Positions 1 through 9,179 of a stretch of 64,000 bases of DNA are shown here, one piece after another. A program made the position numbers and the translations under genes. The first letter of the stretch is position 1, and every line of letters starts with the position of its first letter. This DNA comes from Massilia soli (GTDB lineage Bacteria > Pseudomonadota > Gammaproteobacteria > Burkholderiales > Burkholderiaceae_D): NCBI RefSeq assembly GCF_016809835.1, contig NZ_JAFBIL020000002.1, positions 372,001-436,000 on the forward strand. Reading direction: 5' to 3'. Under the pieces are notes generated by a model. That model was given only the letters and a program-made list of their open reading frames with translations, was not told the DNA's origin and made no database searches.

Positions 1-537
1 ATCTCGCTCAATTACGGACTGTGCGAACGCACCAACCTCGCGTTCGCCAGCCATGTCGATGGGGTCACCTCGCCCTATGTTTTCGACCCTTTGTATAGCT
101 GCTCTGAAAACCGGGTGGCCGACGGGCGCGCCGAAATCGTCGGCACCTCGCTGTGGAACGACGTCATGCCCTTGATTCGCTACCGCACCGGCGACTACGG
201 CCTGATCGAGCCGGACGGGCGCTGCGCCGCCATCGACGGGCGCGGCCACGAATTTCTGGTCGACCGCTACGGCAACCATATCCCGGGGCTGGCCATCGTC
301 ATCGACGAGTCGACCTGGGACTTCGTGCGCCTGTACCAGGTGCGCCAGACCCGGCCCGGCGCGATTTCGCTCGCGGTGGTGGGGCGCCACGGGCCGCTGA
401 GCGCGGCGCAGAAAGGATTCTTGCAGCACGCCCAGCGGCGCCGGTGGGGCGGCTTCTTCGATATCGCCATCGAGGAGGAGAGCGACATCCCGCTGGCGGC
501 CAATGGCAAGCGCCGGCTGGTGGTGGGCTTGCCCTGA
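1..537 (+). CDS. CapK/phenylacetate-CoA ligase-like adenylate-forming enzyme, C-terminal part
   Basis: The reading frame is already open at base 1, so the gene begins upstream of the window; 178 residues remain. The fragment has the YGLCE stretch at residues 5-9, matching the YGxxE motif of CapK/PaaK adenylate-forming enzymes. It also has RYRTGDYG near residues 60-67 (the RxGD-type motif) and a C-terminal IPLAANGKRR stretch like the family's catalytic-lysine tail. CapK-like proteins are common in exopolysaccharide loci, where they probably activate an acyl or aryl group for polymer decoration; the substrate cannot be read here. It precedes two glycosyltransferases on the same strand. A broken relative lies at 11401-11646. 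The family call is fairly safe; the function is inferred. Confidence 0.75.
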   Translation: MSLNYGLCERTNLAFASHVDGVTSPYVFDPLYSCSENRVADGRAEIVGTSLWNDVMPLIRYRTGDYGLIEPDGRCAAIDGRGHEFLVDRYGNHIPGLAIVIDESTWDFVRLYQVRQTRPGAISLAVVGRHGPLSAAQKGFLQHAQRRRWGGFFDIAIEEESDIPLAANGKRRLVVGLP

Positions 538-625
538 GCGGGCGCGCACAATTGCCATTGTTGCAATAACGAAATGGCCACATGGGTTAAAATTCTTCAG
601 CCCCATTCGTTGCAACTAGGAAATC

Positions 626-1852
626 ATGCGTCGCACGCCCCTGTCCATCGCCTTCGTCATCCGCGATCCGCTGCCGCCGATCCGTGCCGACGTGCTGACC
701 CTGTTCGGCGCCGAGATGCCGCGCTACGGCATTGGCACCGAGCTGGTCGGGCAGGCGGGCGGCGCCGCGCCCGCGGACGGCTGGGACGGCGGCGCGGTCC
801 ACCCGGTCGGCAGCCTCAGGCACCGGCTGGCCAGCGTGCTGTCGCCGTTCTGGGACGCCGCCGGCCTGGTCCGGGCCTGGCGCCGCGGCCCGCTCGATGC
901 GATCCAGGTGCGCGACAAGATCGCCAGCGGACTGGTCGGACGGGTCGCCGCCGCCGCGCTGGGCCTGCCTTTCGTCTACTGGATGTCGTTCCCGATCGTG
1001 GAGGGCTTCGAGGCGCGCCGCGACCAGCTCGGCCGGCAAGGCAGCACGCTGCTGTGGCTGGCCCACGCGATCCGCGCCGCGCTGTCGCGCTTTGTGCTCT
1101 ACCGGATGGTGCTGCCCGGCGCGCGCCATATTTTCGTGCAGAGCGACGCGATGGCCGACTGGCTGGCGGCCAAGGGCGTCGCGCGCGCCCGCATGACGGC
1201 GGTGCCGATGGGCGTCGACGCGGCCGTGTTCCGGCGCGAGTCGGTCATCCCGAGCACCGACCCGCGCCTCGATGGGCGCCGCGTGATCGTCTACCTTGGC
1301 CGCATCGCGCAATCGCGCGACTCCGGTTTCCTGCTGGACGTGGCCGCGGCGCTGCGCGAGCGCCAGCCCGACATCCTGCTGGTCATCGCCGGGGACGCGC
1401 CGTCCGCCGACGAGATGGCCTGGATGCGCAGCAGCATCGCCGCGCGCGGGCTCGGCGACCATGTGCTGCTGACTGGCTGGCTGCCCCAGCACGCCGCGCT
1501 CGGCTACGCGGTGCGCGCCGAAGTGGGCCTGTCGCCGATTCCGCGCGGGGTGCTGTTCGACGTGTCCTCGCCGACCAAGCTGCTCGAGTACCTCGCGCTG
1601 GGCATTCCCAGCGTCGCCAACGACATCCCCGACCAGCAGCTCGTGGTCACCCAGAGCGCCGCCGGCCTGTGCGCCCCGATGGAGGCGGCGGCGTTCCGCG
1701 ATGCCGTCCTGGAACTGCTGGGCAACCCGATCATGGCGTCGCAGTTCGCCGCGCGCGGCCCGGCCTGGGTGCGGACCCACCGTACCTACACCGTGCTGGC
1801 CGGGCGGGTCGCCGCCGCGTACGAGCGCATCCTGCCCGACCGTGCCGGATGA
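626..1852 (+). CDS. GT4-family glycosyltransferase
   Basis: This 408-residue cytoplasmic protein has the two-Rossmann layout of GT-B retaining glycosyltransferases. The C-terminal half carries VIVYLGRIAQSRD near residue 215, where the nucleotide-sugar domain starts, and a donor-binding region near residues 305-335 (SPTKLLEYLALGIPSV), including the E of the EX7E-type motif. It presumably adds one sugar to the lipid-linked repeat unit of the exopolysaccharide made by this locus; donor and acceptor are unknown. The ATG at 626 is preceded by a weak AGGAAA ribosome binding site. The 88-base gap from the CapK-like gene holds no recognised feature. A second glycosyltransferase follows after about 140 bases. 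Confidence 0.82.
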   Translation: MRRTPLSIAFVIRDPLPPIRADVLTLFGAEMPRYGIGTELVGQAGGAAPADGWDGGAVHPVGSLRHRLASVLSPFWDAAGLVRAWRRGPLDAIQVRDKIASGLVGRVAAAALGLPFVYWMSFPIVEGFEARRDQLGRQGSTLLWLAHAIRAALSRFVLYRMVLPGARHIFVQSDAMADWLAAKGVARARMTAVPMGVDAAVFRRESVIPSTDPRLDGRRVIVYLGRIAQSRDSGFLLDVAAALRERQPDILLVIAGDAPSADEMAWMRSSIAARGLGDHVLLTGWLPQHAALGYAVRAEVGLSPIPRGVLFDVSSPTKLLEYLALGIPSVANDIPDQQLVVTQSAAGLCAPMEAAAFRDAVLELLGNPIMASQFAARGPAWVRTHRTYTVLAGRVAAAYERILPDRAG

Positions 1853-1989
1853 GCCCGCACCTGTCTTGCTGCGCACAACTGCCAGGACCCCGTCCGGGTC
1901 CGATGAGGTATCATCGATTTATTGCTCCAATGATATTACTGGATGATGAAAACGCTGCAACACACCGGCGGAATGCGCGCGTGACGGCC

Positions 1990-3063
1990 ATGGCTCCCAG
2001 GGTGCTGATGATCGGTACCGCGCTGTCCGGCAAGGGCGGGATCGCCGCCGTGGTCTCGGTGCTCGACCAGGACGGCCTGTTCGCGCGCGAGGGCGTGCGC
2101 TACCTGGCGACCCACGCCGACGGCACGCGCGCGGCCAAGGCGCGCGTGGCGCTGGCCGGCTTCTGGCGCACCGCGCTGGCCTGCCTGACCGAGCGTCCGG
2201 CCGTCGTCCACGCCCATTCGGCCTCGCACGCGAGCTTCTTCCGCAAATCCCTGCTGCTGCTGATCGCGCGCCGCTGCGGCGCGCGCACCGTGTTCCACCT
2301 GCACGGCGGCGGCTTTCGCGATTTCGCCACGCGCGAATCGGGGGCGCTGGCGCGCTGGTGGATCCGCCATACGCTCGAGGCCAGCTCGGTGGTGATCGCC
2401 CTGTCGGCGGGCTGGGCTGCTTTCCTGGCCGGATTCGCGCCGCGAGCGACCGTCCGCGTGGTCCCCAATGCGGTCGATGTCGCGCGCCTGGCGTCGGCCA
2501 GCGCAGAAGAAGCCGGGCGCGTTCTGTTCCTCGGCCGCGCCGAGCCGGCCAAGGGCGTCTACGAGCTGCTCGCCGCGGTGGCCGCGCTGGCGCCGCGGTT
2601 CCCGGCGCTCCGGCTGGCGCTCGGCGGCGACGGCGACCTGGCGCTGCTGCGCACGCGCGCCGCGCAGCTGGGCATCGCGGAGCGGCTCGACATACTCGGC
2701 TGGATCGGTCCGCAGGACAAGGCCGACCAGCTGGCGCGCGCCGCCGTGTTCTGCCTGCCGTCCCATGCCGAGGGCTTGCCGATGGCCTTGCTGGAGGCGA
2801 TGGCGGTGGGCAAAGCGGTGCTGGTCTCGGACGTCGGTGCGATCCCCGAAGCCGTTACCGACGGCGACAACGGCTTGCTGGTGGCGCCGCGCGACGTGGC
2901 GGCGCTGGCCGCCGCGCTGGAGCGCCTGCTGTCTGACCACGCGCTGCGCCGCCGCCTCGGCGCGCATGCCCGCCAGACCGTGGCGGAACGATTTTCCACT
3001 GCGGTCGTCGGCGCCACGCTGTCCGGCGTCTACCGCGAACTGTGCCAAGGAGACTTGCGATGA
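1990..3063 (+). CDS. GT4-family glycosyltransferase
   Basis: This 357-residue GT-B glycosyltransferase has a glycine-rich N-terminal loop (GTALSGKGGIA), the linker-domain start RVLFLGRAEPAKGV, and a donor-binding motif CLPSHAEGLPMALLEAM with both glutamates of the EX7E signature. It likely acts at the cytoplasmic face of the inner membrane in exopolysaccharide repeat-unit assembly. In-frame starts exist at 1930 (ATG), 1981 (GTG) and 1990 (ATG). I chose 1990 because homology-like sequence begins there, but no strong ribosome binding site decides it. The stop overlaps the next gene's start as ATGA at 3060-3063, so the two are translationally coupled. The long in-frame extension back to 574 runs through the preceding gene and is not coding. 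Confidence 0.82.
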   Translation: MAPRVLMIGTALSGKGGIAAVVSVLDQDGLFAREGVRYLATHADGTRAAKARVALAGFWRTALACLTERPAVVHAHSASHASFFRKSLLLLIARRCGARTVFHLHGGGFRDFATRESGALARWWIRHTLEASSVVIALSAGWAAFLAGFAPRATVRVVPNAVDVARLASASAEEAGRVLFLGRAEPAKGVYELLAAVAALAPRFPALRLALGGDGDLALLRTRAAQLGIAERLDILGWIGPQDKADQLARAAVFCLPSHAEGLPMALLEAMAVGKAVLVSDVGAIPEAVTDGDNGLLVAPRDVAALAAALERLLSDHALRRRLGAHARQTVAERFSTAVVGATLSGVYRELCQGDLR

Positions 3064-5033
3064 GCCGACAACCGCCCGTCGAACGGCTGGCCTGGCTGGT
3101 CAACCGCCTGCGCTGCATGTCGTTCGGCGAAGTCGGCTACCGCATGCAGCAGGCGGCGGTCGGCCGGATCGAACGGCGCGGCATGAGCCGCTGGACCGCG
3201 CCGGCGCCCGGCGGCGAGTCGACCGGCCTGCCGCGCGCGGCCACGCCGCCGCTGCTGCCGGGCGAAACCGACGCCATCCTGGCCGACGCGGCGCGCATCC
3301 GCGACGGCGACGTGATGCTGTTTGCCGACGCCCGCTTCCATGTCGGCGCCCGGCCCGAATGGAACCGCGACCCGGCCAGCGGCGTGCTCGGCCCGGCCGT
3401 CTTCGCCGGCGACATCCGCATCACCGACCGCGCGCTGGTCGGCGACATCAAGCACGTGTGGGAGCTGAACCGCCACCTGCACCTGGTGCGGCTGGCCCAG
3501 GCCTGGCAGGCCAGCGGCGATGACCAGTGGCTGGCGGTACTGCGCACGCAGATGGCCGGCTGGCTGGAACAGTGCCCGCCGATGACGGGCCCGAACTGGA
3601 CCAGCTCGCTGGAGATGGGTATCCGCCTGATCAACTGGTCGCTGGTATGGCAGCTGGCCGGCGGCGCCGACGGCGCGCTGTTCGGCGGCGACGGCGGGCA
3701 GGCGCTGCGCCGCGCATGGCTCGACAGCATCTACGCGCACTGCCAGTCGATCGCGCGCCACCTGTCGCGCCATTCGTCGGCCAACAACCACCTGATCGGC
3801 GAGCTGGCCGGCCTGTACGTCGCCACCAGCGCGTGGCCATGCTGGGACCAGTCGGCGCGCTGGCGCGCGCAGGCCGCGCGCGAACTCGAAGACCAGGCGC
3901 TGGCGCAGTTCTCCAGCGATGGCGTCAACCGCGAGCAGGCGTTTTCGTACCACGTGTTTTCCAGCGAATTCCTGTTCATCGCGGCGCTGGCGGGGCAGGC
4001 GGCGGGACGGCCCTTTTCCAGCCAGTACTGGGCAGCGCTGGAACGCGCACTGCACTTCCTGCGGTCGGTGACCGACGTGGGCGGCCATGTGCCGATGGTC
4101 GGCGACGCCGACGACGGCACCGTCTGGCGGCTCGACCCGGAGCACAACGACCGCGCCGCGCTGCTGCTGGCGCTGGGCAGCGCGCTGGCGGGCGAGCGCA
4201 CCCCGCGCAGCGCCAGCGCCCGCTGGCTGCTGTGCGCGTTTCCCGGCCAGCACCCGCGCGCGATGCAGCCCGCCCCGCCCGGCGGCTGGTCGTTCCCCGA
4301 GGGCGGCTACCTGCTGTTCGGGCGCGACTTCGGCGCCGCCCGCGAGATCAAGGGGCTGCTCGATTGCGGGCCGCTCGGCTACCTCGGCATCGCCGCCCAC
4401 GGCCATGCCGACGCCTTGTCGCTGACGCTGTCGGTGGCCGGCGAGGAATGCCTGGTCGATCCCGGCACCTATTCATACTGGCAGGACCAGAAGTGGCGCG
4501 ATTATTTCCGCGGCACGTCGGCCCATAACACGGTGCGGGTGGATGGCCTCGACCAGTCGGTCAGCGGCGGGCGCTTCATGTGGATGCGCAAGGCGCGCAG
4601 CCATGTCGAGCGCATGCCGCAGTCGCCGGGCCAGTTCGACTTCCGCGGCACCCACAACGGCTACATGCGGCTGGCCGATCCGGCGCGCCATATCCGCGAA
4701 GTGAGGTTCGACGACGCCACCGGCACCCTGGTCGTCACCGACCGGGTCGCGGCGAAAGGCGCGCACACGGTTGAACAATTCTGGCACTTCGCCCCGGGCC
4801 TGGCGGTCACACGCAATGCGGGCGGCGTGCAGGTGCGCGGCAAAGCCTTCGCGCTGCAGCTCGACATCAGCGGGGAGGGCGCCACGGTGGCACTGGTGCG
4901 CGGGCAGGAACATCCGCCGCTGGGCTGGTACTCTCGCAGCTACGAGGCGAAACAGCCATGTGAAGTAGTAAAAATTACAACGGAATCGAACGGCGCAACG
5001 TTAGAATGCCGGTTTACAATATCATTTTTTTAA
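3060..5033 (+). CDS. heparinase II/III family polysaccharide lyase-like protein
   Basis: This 657-residue protein has an N-terminal alpha/alpha-toroid region and a C-terminal heparinase II/III-type beta domain. Family-typical stretches include NNHLIGE near residue 245, GIAAHGHADALS near residue 445 (the conserved His-rich strand) and GTSAHNTVRVDG near residue 485. Such proteins sit in many exopolysaccharide loci and may trim, edit or release the nascent acidic polymer. No convincing signal peptide is visible at the chosen start, so export is uncertain. The ATG at 3060 is chosen over 3042 because AAGGAG lies 8 bases upstream and it overlaps the preceding stop. The last bases are AT-rich compared with the body of the gene. 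Confidence 0.82.
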   Translation: MSRQPPVERLAWLVNRLRCMSFGEVGYRMQQAAVGRIERRGMSRWTAPAPGGESTGLPRAATPPLLPGETDAILADAARIRDGDVMLFADARFHVGARPEWNRDPASGVLGPAVFAGDIRITDRALVGDIKHVWELNRHLHLVRLAQAWQASGDDQWLAVLRTQMAGWLEQCPPMTGPNWTSSLEMGIRLINWSLVWQLAGGADGALFGGDGGQALRRAWLDSIYAHCQSIARHLSRHSSANNHLIGELAGLYVATSAWPCWDQSARWRAQAARELEDQALAQFSSDGVNREQAFSYHVFSSEFLFIAALAGQAAGRPFSSQYWAALERALHFLRSVTDVGGHVPMVGDADDGTVWRLDPEHNDRAALLLALGSALAGERTPRSASARWLLCAFPGQHPRAMQPAPPGGWSFPEGGYLLFGRDFGAAREIKGLLDCGPLGYLGIAAHGHADALSLTLSVAGEECLVDPGTYSYWQDQKWRDYFRGTSAHNTVRVDGLDQSVSGGRFMWMRKARSHVERMPQSPGQFDFRGTHNGYMRLADPARHIREVRFDDATGTLVVTDRVAAKGAHTVEQFWHFAPGLAVTRNAGGVQVRGKAFALQLDISGEGATVALVRGQEHPPLGWYSRSYEAKQPCEVVKITTESNGATLECRFTISFF

Positions 5034-5053
5034 TGTTTACCTGAAGGTTAGCT

Positions 5054-6163
5054 ATGCCAACTATTTACCTGGTCGCGGGCGCCCGCCCGAATTTCATGAA
5101 GATTGCCCCCATCGTCCGCGCGTTCCAGGCGCAGCAGGCGCTGTCCTTCAAGATCATCCACACCGGACAGCACTATGACCGCGACATGAACGAGGTGTTC
5201 TTCGAGGAACTGGGCATCCCGCAGCCAGACGTGTTCATGGCCGCCGGCGGCGGCAGCCACGCGCAGCAGACCGCCAAGATCATGATCGGCTTCGAAGAGC
5301 TGTGCATGGCCGAGCGCCCGGCAGCGGTGCTGGTGGTGGGCGACGTCAATTCGACGCTGGCCTGCTCGATCGTCGCCAAAAAGCTCGACATCCCGGTCGC
5401 CCACGTCGAAGCGGGCCTGCGCAGCGGCGACATGTCGATGCCGGAAGAGATCAACCGCCTCGTCACCGACAGCATCTCGGACTGGTTCTTCGTCACCGAG
5501 CCGGCCGCGCTGGCGCACCTGAAGCACGAAGGCAAGCCCGATGCGGCGGTGCACTATGTCGGCCACGTGATGGTCGATAACGTCTTGTTCCAGGCCGACA
5601 AGCTGACCCGCGCCGACACCAGCGGCTTCGACACCGCGCCATTCAAGGCCGCGCGCACCGAGGCCAGCCAGCGCTACGGCGTGGTGACGCTGCACCGCCC
5701 GAGCAATGTCGACGATGCCGCCAACTTCGCCCGCATCGGCGCGGCGCTGCGCGAACTGTCCAGCGAGCTGCCGCTGATCTTCCCGGTCCACCCGCGTACC
5801 CGCGCCAACCTGGAAAAGTTCGGCATCGATCTCGGCCCGAACATCACGCTGGCCGGCCCCCAGGCCTACATGGCCTTCCTCAACCTGTGGAAAGACGCGG
5901 CGGTGGTGCTGACCGACAGCGGCGGCCTGCAGGAAGAAACCACCGCGCTGGGCGTGCCGTGCGTGACGATCCGCGAAAACACCGAGCGTCCGGTGACGGT
6001 CGACGAAGGCTCGAATGTGCTGGCCGGCACCGATCCGGAAAAGATCCTGTTCGAAGCGCGCAAGGTGCTGCGCGGCGAAGGCAAGACCGGCCGCCGCCCG
6101 CACCTGTGGGACGGCAAGGCGGCCGAGCGCATCGTCGAGATTCTCGCGAGGTATGTGTCATGA
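5054..6163 (+). CDS. wecB: UDP-N-acetylglucosamine 2-epimerase (non-hydrolysing)
   Basis: This 369-residue cytosolic enzyme interconverts UDP-GlcNAc and UDP-ManNAc, giving a precursor for surface polysaccharide. Family landmarks are the N-terminal GARPNFMKIAPI, HTGQHYDRDMN, VHGDVNST-like VVGDVNST, the conserved HVEAGLRSGD, and the C-terminal LTDSGGLQEE with RENTERPVT. The length is normal for WecB/MnaA. The start has a GAAGG ribosome binding site. The stop overlaps the following WecG-like gene (ATGA at 6160-6163), a natural pairing because WecG-type enzymes transfer ManNAc or ManNAcA. The gene is clearly part of the exopolysaccharide operon. Confidence 0.93.
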   Translation: MPTIYLVAGARPNFMKIAPIVRAFQAQQALSFKIIHTGQHYDRDMNEVFFEELGIPQPDVFMAAGGGSHAQQTAKIMIGFEELCMAERPAAVLVVGDVNSTLACSIVAKKLDIPVAHVEAGLRSGDMSMPEEINRLVTDSISDWFFVTEPAALAHLKHEGKPDAAVHYVGHVMVDNVLFQADKLTRADTSGFDTAPFKAARTEASQRYGVVTLHRPSNVDDAANFARIGAALRELSSELPLIFPVHPRTRANLEKFGIDLGPNITLAGPQAYMAFLNLWKDAAVVLTDSGGLQEETTALGVPCVTIRENTERPVTVDEGSNVLAGTDPEKILFEARKVLRGEGKTGRRPHLWDGKAAERIVEILARYVS

Positions 6164-6900
6164 CCGGGCGCATCACGTTGATGGGGTGCCAGGTCGATAA
6201 CCTGACGATGGAAGAGACGCTCGGCAAGGTCGAGGGTTTCATCGCGTCGGGCCGGCCGCACCAGCACGTGGTGGTCAATGTCGACAAGCTGGTCAAGGCC
6301 AGCCGCGATCCATCCCTGCGTCGTATCATCAACGAATGCGCCCTGATCAATGCAGACGGCATGCCGGTGGTGTGGGCCTCGCGCCTGCTCGGCAAGCCGC
6401 TGAAAGAAAGAGTGGCCGGCGTCGACCTGTTCGAGGCGCTGATGGCGCGCGCGGGCGACAAGGGCTGGCGCGTGTTCCTGCTCGGCGCGCGCGACGAGGT
6501 GGTGCGCGCGGTCAGGGACACCTACCAGCGCCGCTACCCCAGGCTGGCCATTTGCGGCTGCCGCGACGGCTACTGGACGGGCGAGCAGGAGGAGGCGCAG
6601 GTGGCCGCGCAGGTGAGGGAGAGCCAGGCCGACCTGCTGTTCGTGGCGATCAGCTCGCCAAAGAAAGAGCAATTCCTCGGCCGCTGGCAAGCCGACATGA
6701 AGATCCCGTTCGCGATGGGCGTCGGCGGCACCTTCGACGTCGCGATCGGCAAGGTGAAACGCGCGCCGCTGTGGATGCAGAAGTCGGGCCTCGAATGGTT
6801 CTACCGTTTCCTGCAAGAGCCGCGCCGCATGTTCCGCCGTTATTTTATCGATGACATGGCCTTTATCTGGCTGTTCATCAAAGAGGCCGCTGGCCGCTGA
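6160..6900 (+). CDS. WecG/TagA/CpsF family glycosyltransferase
   Basis: This 246-residue GT26-family enzyme has the diagnostic middle region VVNVDKLVKASRDPSL, the INADGMPVVWAS motif, and the C-terminal GVGGTFDVAIGKVKRAP followed by GLEWFYRFLQEPRRMFRRY. The family transfers N-acetylmannosaminyl or related residues to a lipid-linked acceptor at the inner membrane. It is translationally coupled to the WecB-type epimerase upstream, which supports use of a ManNAc-type donor, although the exact donor is inferred. The ATG at 6160 is fixed by the overlap; an upstream in-frame extension to 5887 lies inside the epimerase gene and is not real. The gene ends just before a dispersed hairpin repeat. Confidence 0.88.
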   Translation: MTGRITLMGCQVDNLTMEETLGKVEGFIASGRPHQHVVVNVDKLVKASRDPSLRRIINECALINADGMPVVWASRLLGKPLKERVAGVDLFEALMARAGDKGWRVFLLGARDEVVRAVRDTYQRRYPRLAICGCRDGYWTGEQEEAQVAAQVRESQADLLFVAISSPKKEQFLGRWQADMKIPFAMGVGGTFDVAIGKVKRAPLWMQKSGLEWFYRFLQEPRRMFRRYFIDDMAFIWLFIKEAAGR

Positions 6901-6907
6901 TTTATTC

Positions 6908-6987
6908 CGTCATTCCCGTGCGAGCGGGAATCCATGCCGAGCGCGATGCGCCGGCGCTTGATGGGTTCCCGCTTGCGCGCGAACGAC
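6908..6987. repeat. dispersed REP-like paired hairpin element (80 bp)
   Basis: An 80-bp intergenic element is bounded by inverted CGTCATTCCCG and GGTTCCCGC...GAACGAC halves. Each half contains a GC-rich hairpin of the TTCCCGC/GCGGGAA type. The same arrangement recurs at 38499-38578 and 56503-56583, with single halves at 41586 and 48866 and a tandem version at 32898-33393. It separates the WecG-like gene from galE. Confidence 0.75.
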
Positions 6988-7006
6988 CTACACATAGAGG
7001 ACACAG

Positions 7007-8005
7007 ATGAAGATACTCGTTACCGGCGGCATGGGCTATATCGGGTCCCATACCTGCGTCGAACTGCTCAATGCCGGCCACCAGGTGGTGGTCTACGACA
7101 ACCTGTCCAACAGCAGCACCAGCGTCGGCGACCAGGTCGCCCGGATCACCGGCAAGCAGATGGCCTTCATCGAAGGCGACATCCGCGACCGCGCCGCGAT
7201 GGAAGCGGCGTTCGACGGCAACGGCATCGAGGCGGTGATCCATTTCGCCGGCCTGAAGGCGGTCGGCGAATCGGTCGCCCAGCCGCTGCGCTACTACGAC
7301 AACAATGTCTACGGCAGCCTGGTGCTGTTCGAGACGATGGCCAAGTTCGATGTCAAGACGCTGGTGTTCTCGTCGTCGGCCACCGTCTACGGCGACCCGG
7401 CCAGCGTGCCGATCACCGAAGACTTCCCGCTGTCGGCCACCAATCCCTACGGGCGCAGCAAGCTGATGATCGAAGACATGCTGCGCGACCTGTCGGTGTC
7501 GGACCCGAGCTGGCGCATCGCGCTGCTGCGCTACTTCAATCCGGTCGGCGCGCACGAAAGCGGTCTGATCGGTGAAGAGCCGAACGGCATCCCGAACAAC
7601 CTGGTGCCGTACATCGCCCAGGTCGCCGATGGAAGGCGCGAATTCCTGTCGGTCTACGGCGGCGATTATCCGACCCCCGACGGCACCGGCATGCGCGACT
7701 ATATCCATGTTGTCGATCTGGCCATTGGTCATGTAAAAACGCTAACCAAGCTGGCGACAGGTCCCGGTGTTGTTACGTACAATTTGGGAACAGGGCGCGG
7801 CAACAGCGTGCTGGAGATGGTACGTGCCTTCGAGCAGGCCTGCGGCAAACCCATTCCCTACAAAATCGTTGACCGCCGCCCCGGCGACATCGCCAAGTGC
7901 TATGCCGACCCGGTCCGCGCTCAAACCGAGCTCGACTGGAAGGCTGAACGCGATGTCGCACAAATGTGCGCCGATGCATGGCGATACCAGTCAACGCCGA
8001 AGTAG
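7007..8005 (+). CDS. galE: UDP-glucose 4-epimerase
   Basis: This 332-residue extended short-chain dehydrogenase interconverts UDP-glucose and UDP-galactose. The N-terminus has the NAD-binding GGMGYIGSH glycine motif, followed by DIRD, HFAGLKAVGES, the catalytic SSSATVYG stretch and the YGRSK (YxxxK) pair, then RYFNPVGAH and the C-terminal RRPGDIA typical of GalE. It supplies a sugar nucleotide for the polysaccharide genes around it. The ATG at 7007 follows an AGAGGACA ribosome binding site after the hairpin repeat. The next gene starts 16 bases after its stop, so co-transcription is likely. Confidence 0.95.
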   Translation: MKILVTGGMGYIGSHTCVELLNAGHQVVVYDNLSNSSTSVGDQVARITGKQMAFIEGDIRDRAAMEAAFDGNGIEAVIHFAGLKAVGESVAQPLRYYDNNVYGSLVLFETMAKFDVKTLVFSSSATVYGDPASVPITEDFPLSATNPYGRSKLMIEDMLRDLSVSDPSWRIALLRYFNPVGAHESGLIGEEPNGIPNNLVPYIAQVADGRREFLSVYGGDYPTPDGTGMRDYIHVVDLAIGHVKTLTKLATGPGVVTYNLGTGRGNSVLEMVRAFEQACGKPIPYKIVDRRPGDIAKCYADPVRAQTELDWKAERDVAQMCADAWRYQSTPK

Positions 8006-8021
8006 AGAGAAGGATGTACCA

Positions 8022-9167
8022 ATGAAAGCTATGATTCTGGCGGCAGGCAAGGGAACACGCGTACGACCACTGACATATGATCTGCCAAAACCAATGATCC
8101 CGCTGCTTGGCAAGCCGGTCATGGCTTATCTTGTAGAACATCTCGCCAAGCACGGCGTCACCGAAATCATGGTCAATGTCAGCTATCTGCACGACAAGAT
8201 CGAAGAATATTTCGGTGAAGGCCACCAGTTCGGTGTCCAGATCGGCTATTCGTTCGAAGGCTACACCAACGACAATGGCGAAGTCGTGCCGCAGCCGATC
8301 GGTTCGGCCGGCGGCATGAAAAAAATCCAGGAATTCGGCGGCTTCTTCGACGAGACCACGATCGTGCTGTGCGGCGATGCGCTGATCGACCTCGACCTGA
8401 AGTCGGCGCTGTTCGAGCACCGCCGCAAGGGGGCGCTGGCCTCCGTCATCACCCGCGAAGTCCCGTGGGACAAGGTGTCCAGCTACGGCGTGGTGGTCAC
8501 CGACAAGGATGGACGCATCACCCAGTTCCAGGAAAAGCCCGCCAAGGAGCAGGCGCTGTCGAATTTCATCAGCACCGGCATCTATATTTTCGAGCCTGAA
8601 GTCATCGACCTGATTCCATCGGGGCGGTCGTTCGACATCGGTTCCGAGCTGTTCCCGCTAATGGCCGAGCGCGGCTTGCCGTTCTACGCGCAGAAGCGGC
8701 CGTTCAACTGGCTCGACATCGGCAGCGTGGCCGACTACTGGGAAGTGCTGCAGGATGTGCTGAAGGGCGAAGTGGCCCACATGGATGTCCCCGGCGTGCA
8801 GGTCGAAGACGGCGTCTGGGTCGGCCTCAACACCAGCGTCGACTGGAACGGCACCGTCATCAAGGGGCCGGTCTACATCGGCTCGGGCTGCCTGATCGAA
8901 CAAGGCGTGACGATCATCGGGCCGACCTGGATCGGCCATGGCAGCCACATCTGCGAGGGTGCGGAAATCGTGCGCAGCGTGTTGTTTGAATATACAAGGG
9001 TGTTGCACGATGTAACGTTGCATGAAATGATAGTATTTAAAGATTATAGTGTCGATCGTCAAGGCGAGATGAAGCACAGTACCGAATATTTGTCCGAAGA
9101 ATGGGTCAATGCGCGCGACCGGCGCCAGCATCGCCGCTCCGAAGGCGACATGATTTACGCAAAATAA
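8022..9167 (+). CDS. sugar-1-phosphate nucleotidyltransferase with left-handed beta-helix tail
   Basis: This 381-residue protein has an N-terminal nucleotidyltransferase domain beginning MILAAGKGTRVRPLT with the following LPKPMIP, the signature of NDP-sugar pyrophosphorylases. It also has LCGDALIDLDL with the catalytic metal-binding Asp. Residues from about 255 form hexapeptide-type repeats (left-handed beta-helix), as in GMPPB-like and GlmU-like enzymes. It should make an NDP-hexose, perhaps GDP-mannose or a glucose nucleotide; the sequence alone does not settle which. The start at 8022 follows GAGAGAAGGA. The true mannose enzyme ManC lies directly downstream, so this one may use a different sugar phosphate. 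Confidence 0.82.
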   Translation: MKAMILAAGKGTRVRPLTYDLPKPMIPLLGKPVMAYLVEHLAKHGVTEIMVNVSYLHDKIEEYFGEGHQFGVQIGYSFEGYTNDNGEVVPQPIGSAGGMKKIQEFGGFFDETTIVLCGDALIDLDLKSALFEHRRKGALASVITREVPWDKVSSYGVVVTDKDGRITQFQEKPAKEQALSNFISTGIYIFEPEVIDLIPSGRSFDIGSELFPLMAERGLPFYAQKRPFNWLDIGSVADYWEVLQDVLKGEVAHMDVPGVQVEDGVWVGLNTSVDWNGTVIKGPVYIGSGCLIEQGVTIIGPTWIGHGSHICEGAEIVRSVLFEYTRVLHDVTLHEMIVFKDYSVDRQGEMKHSTEYLSEEWVNARDRRQHRRSEGDMIYAK

Positions 9168-9179
9168 ATAAGGATTTAC

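Noticed and set aside
574-1989. Upstream extension of the second glycosyltransferase frame
   Set aside because: It overlaps the complete first glycosyltransferase in another frame and reads as Arg/Ala-rich shadow sequence.
6908-6987. Insertion-sequence end or attachment site
   Set aside because: No transposase or integrase gene, no target duplication seen; it matches a dispersed hairpin family instead.
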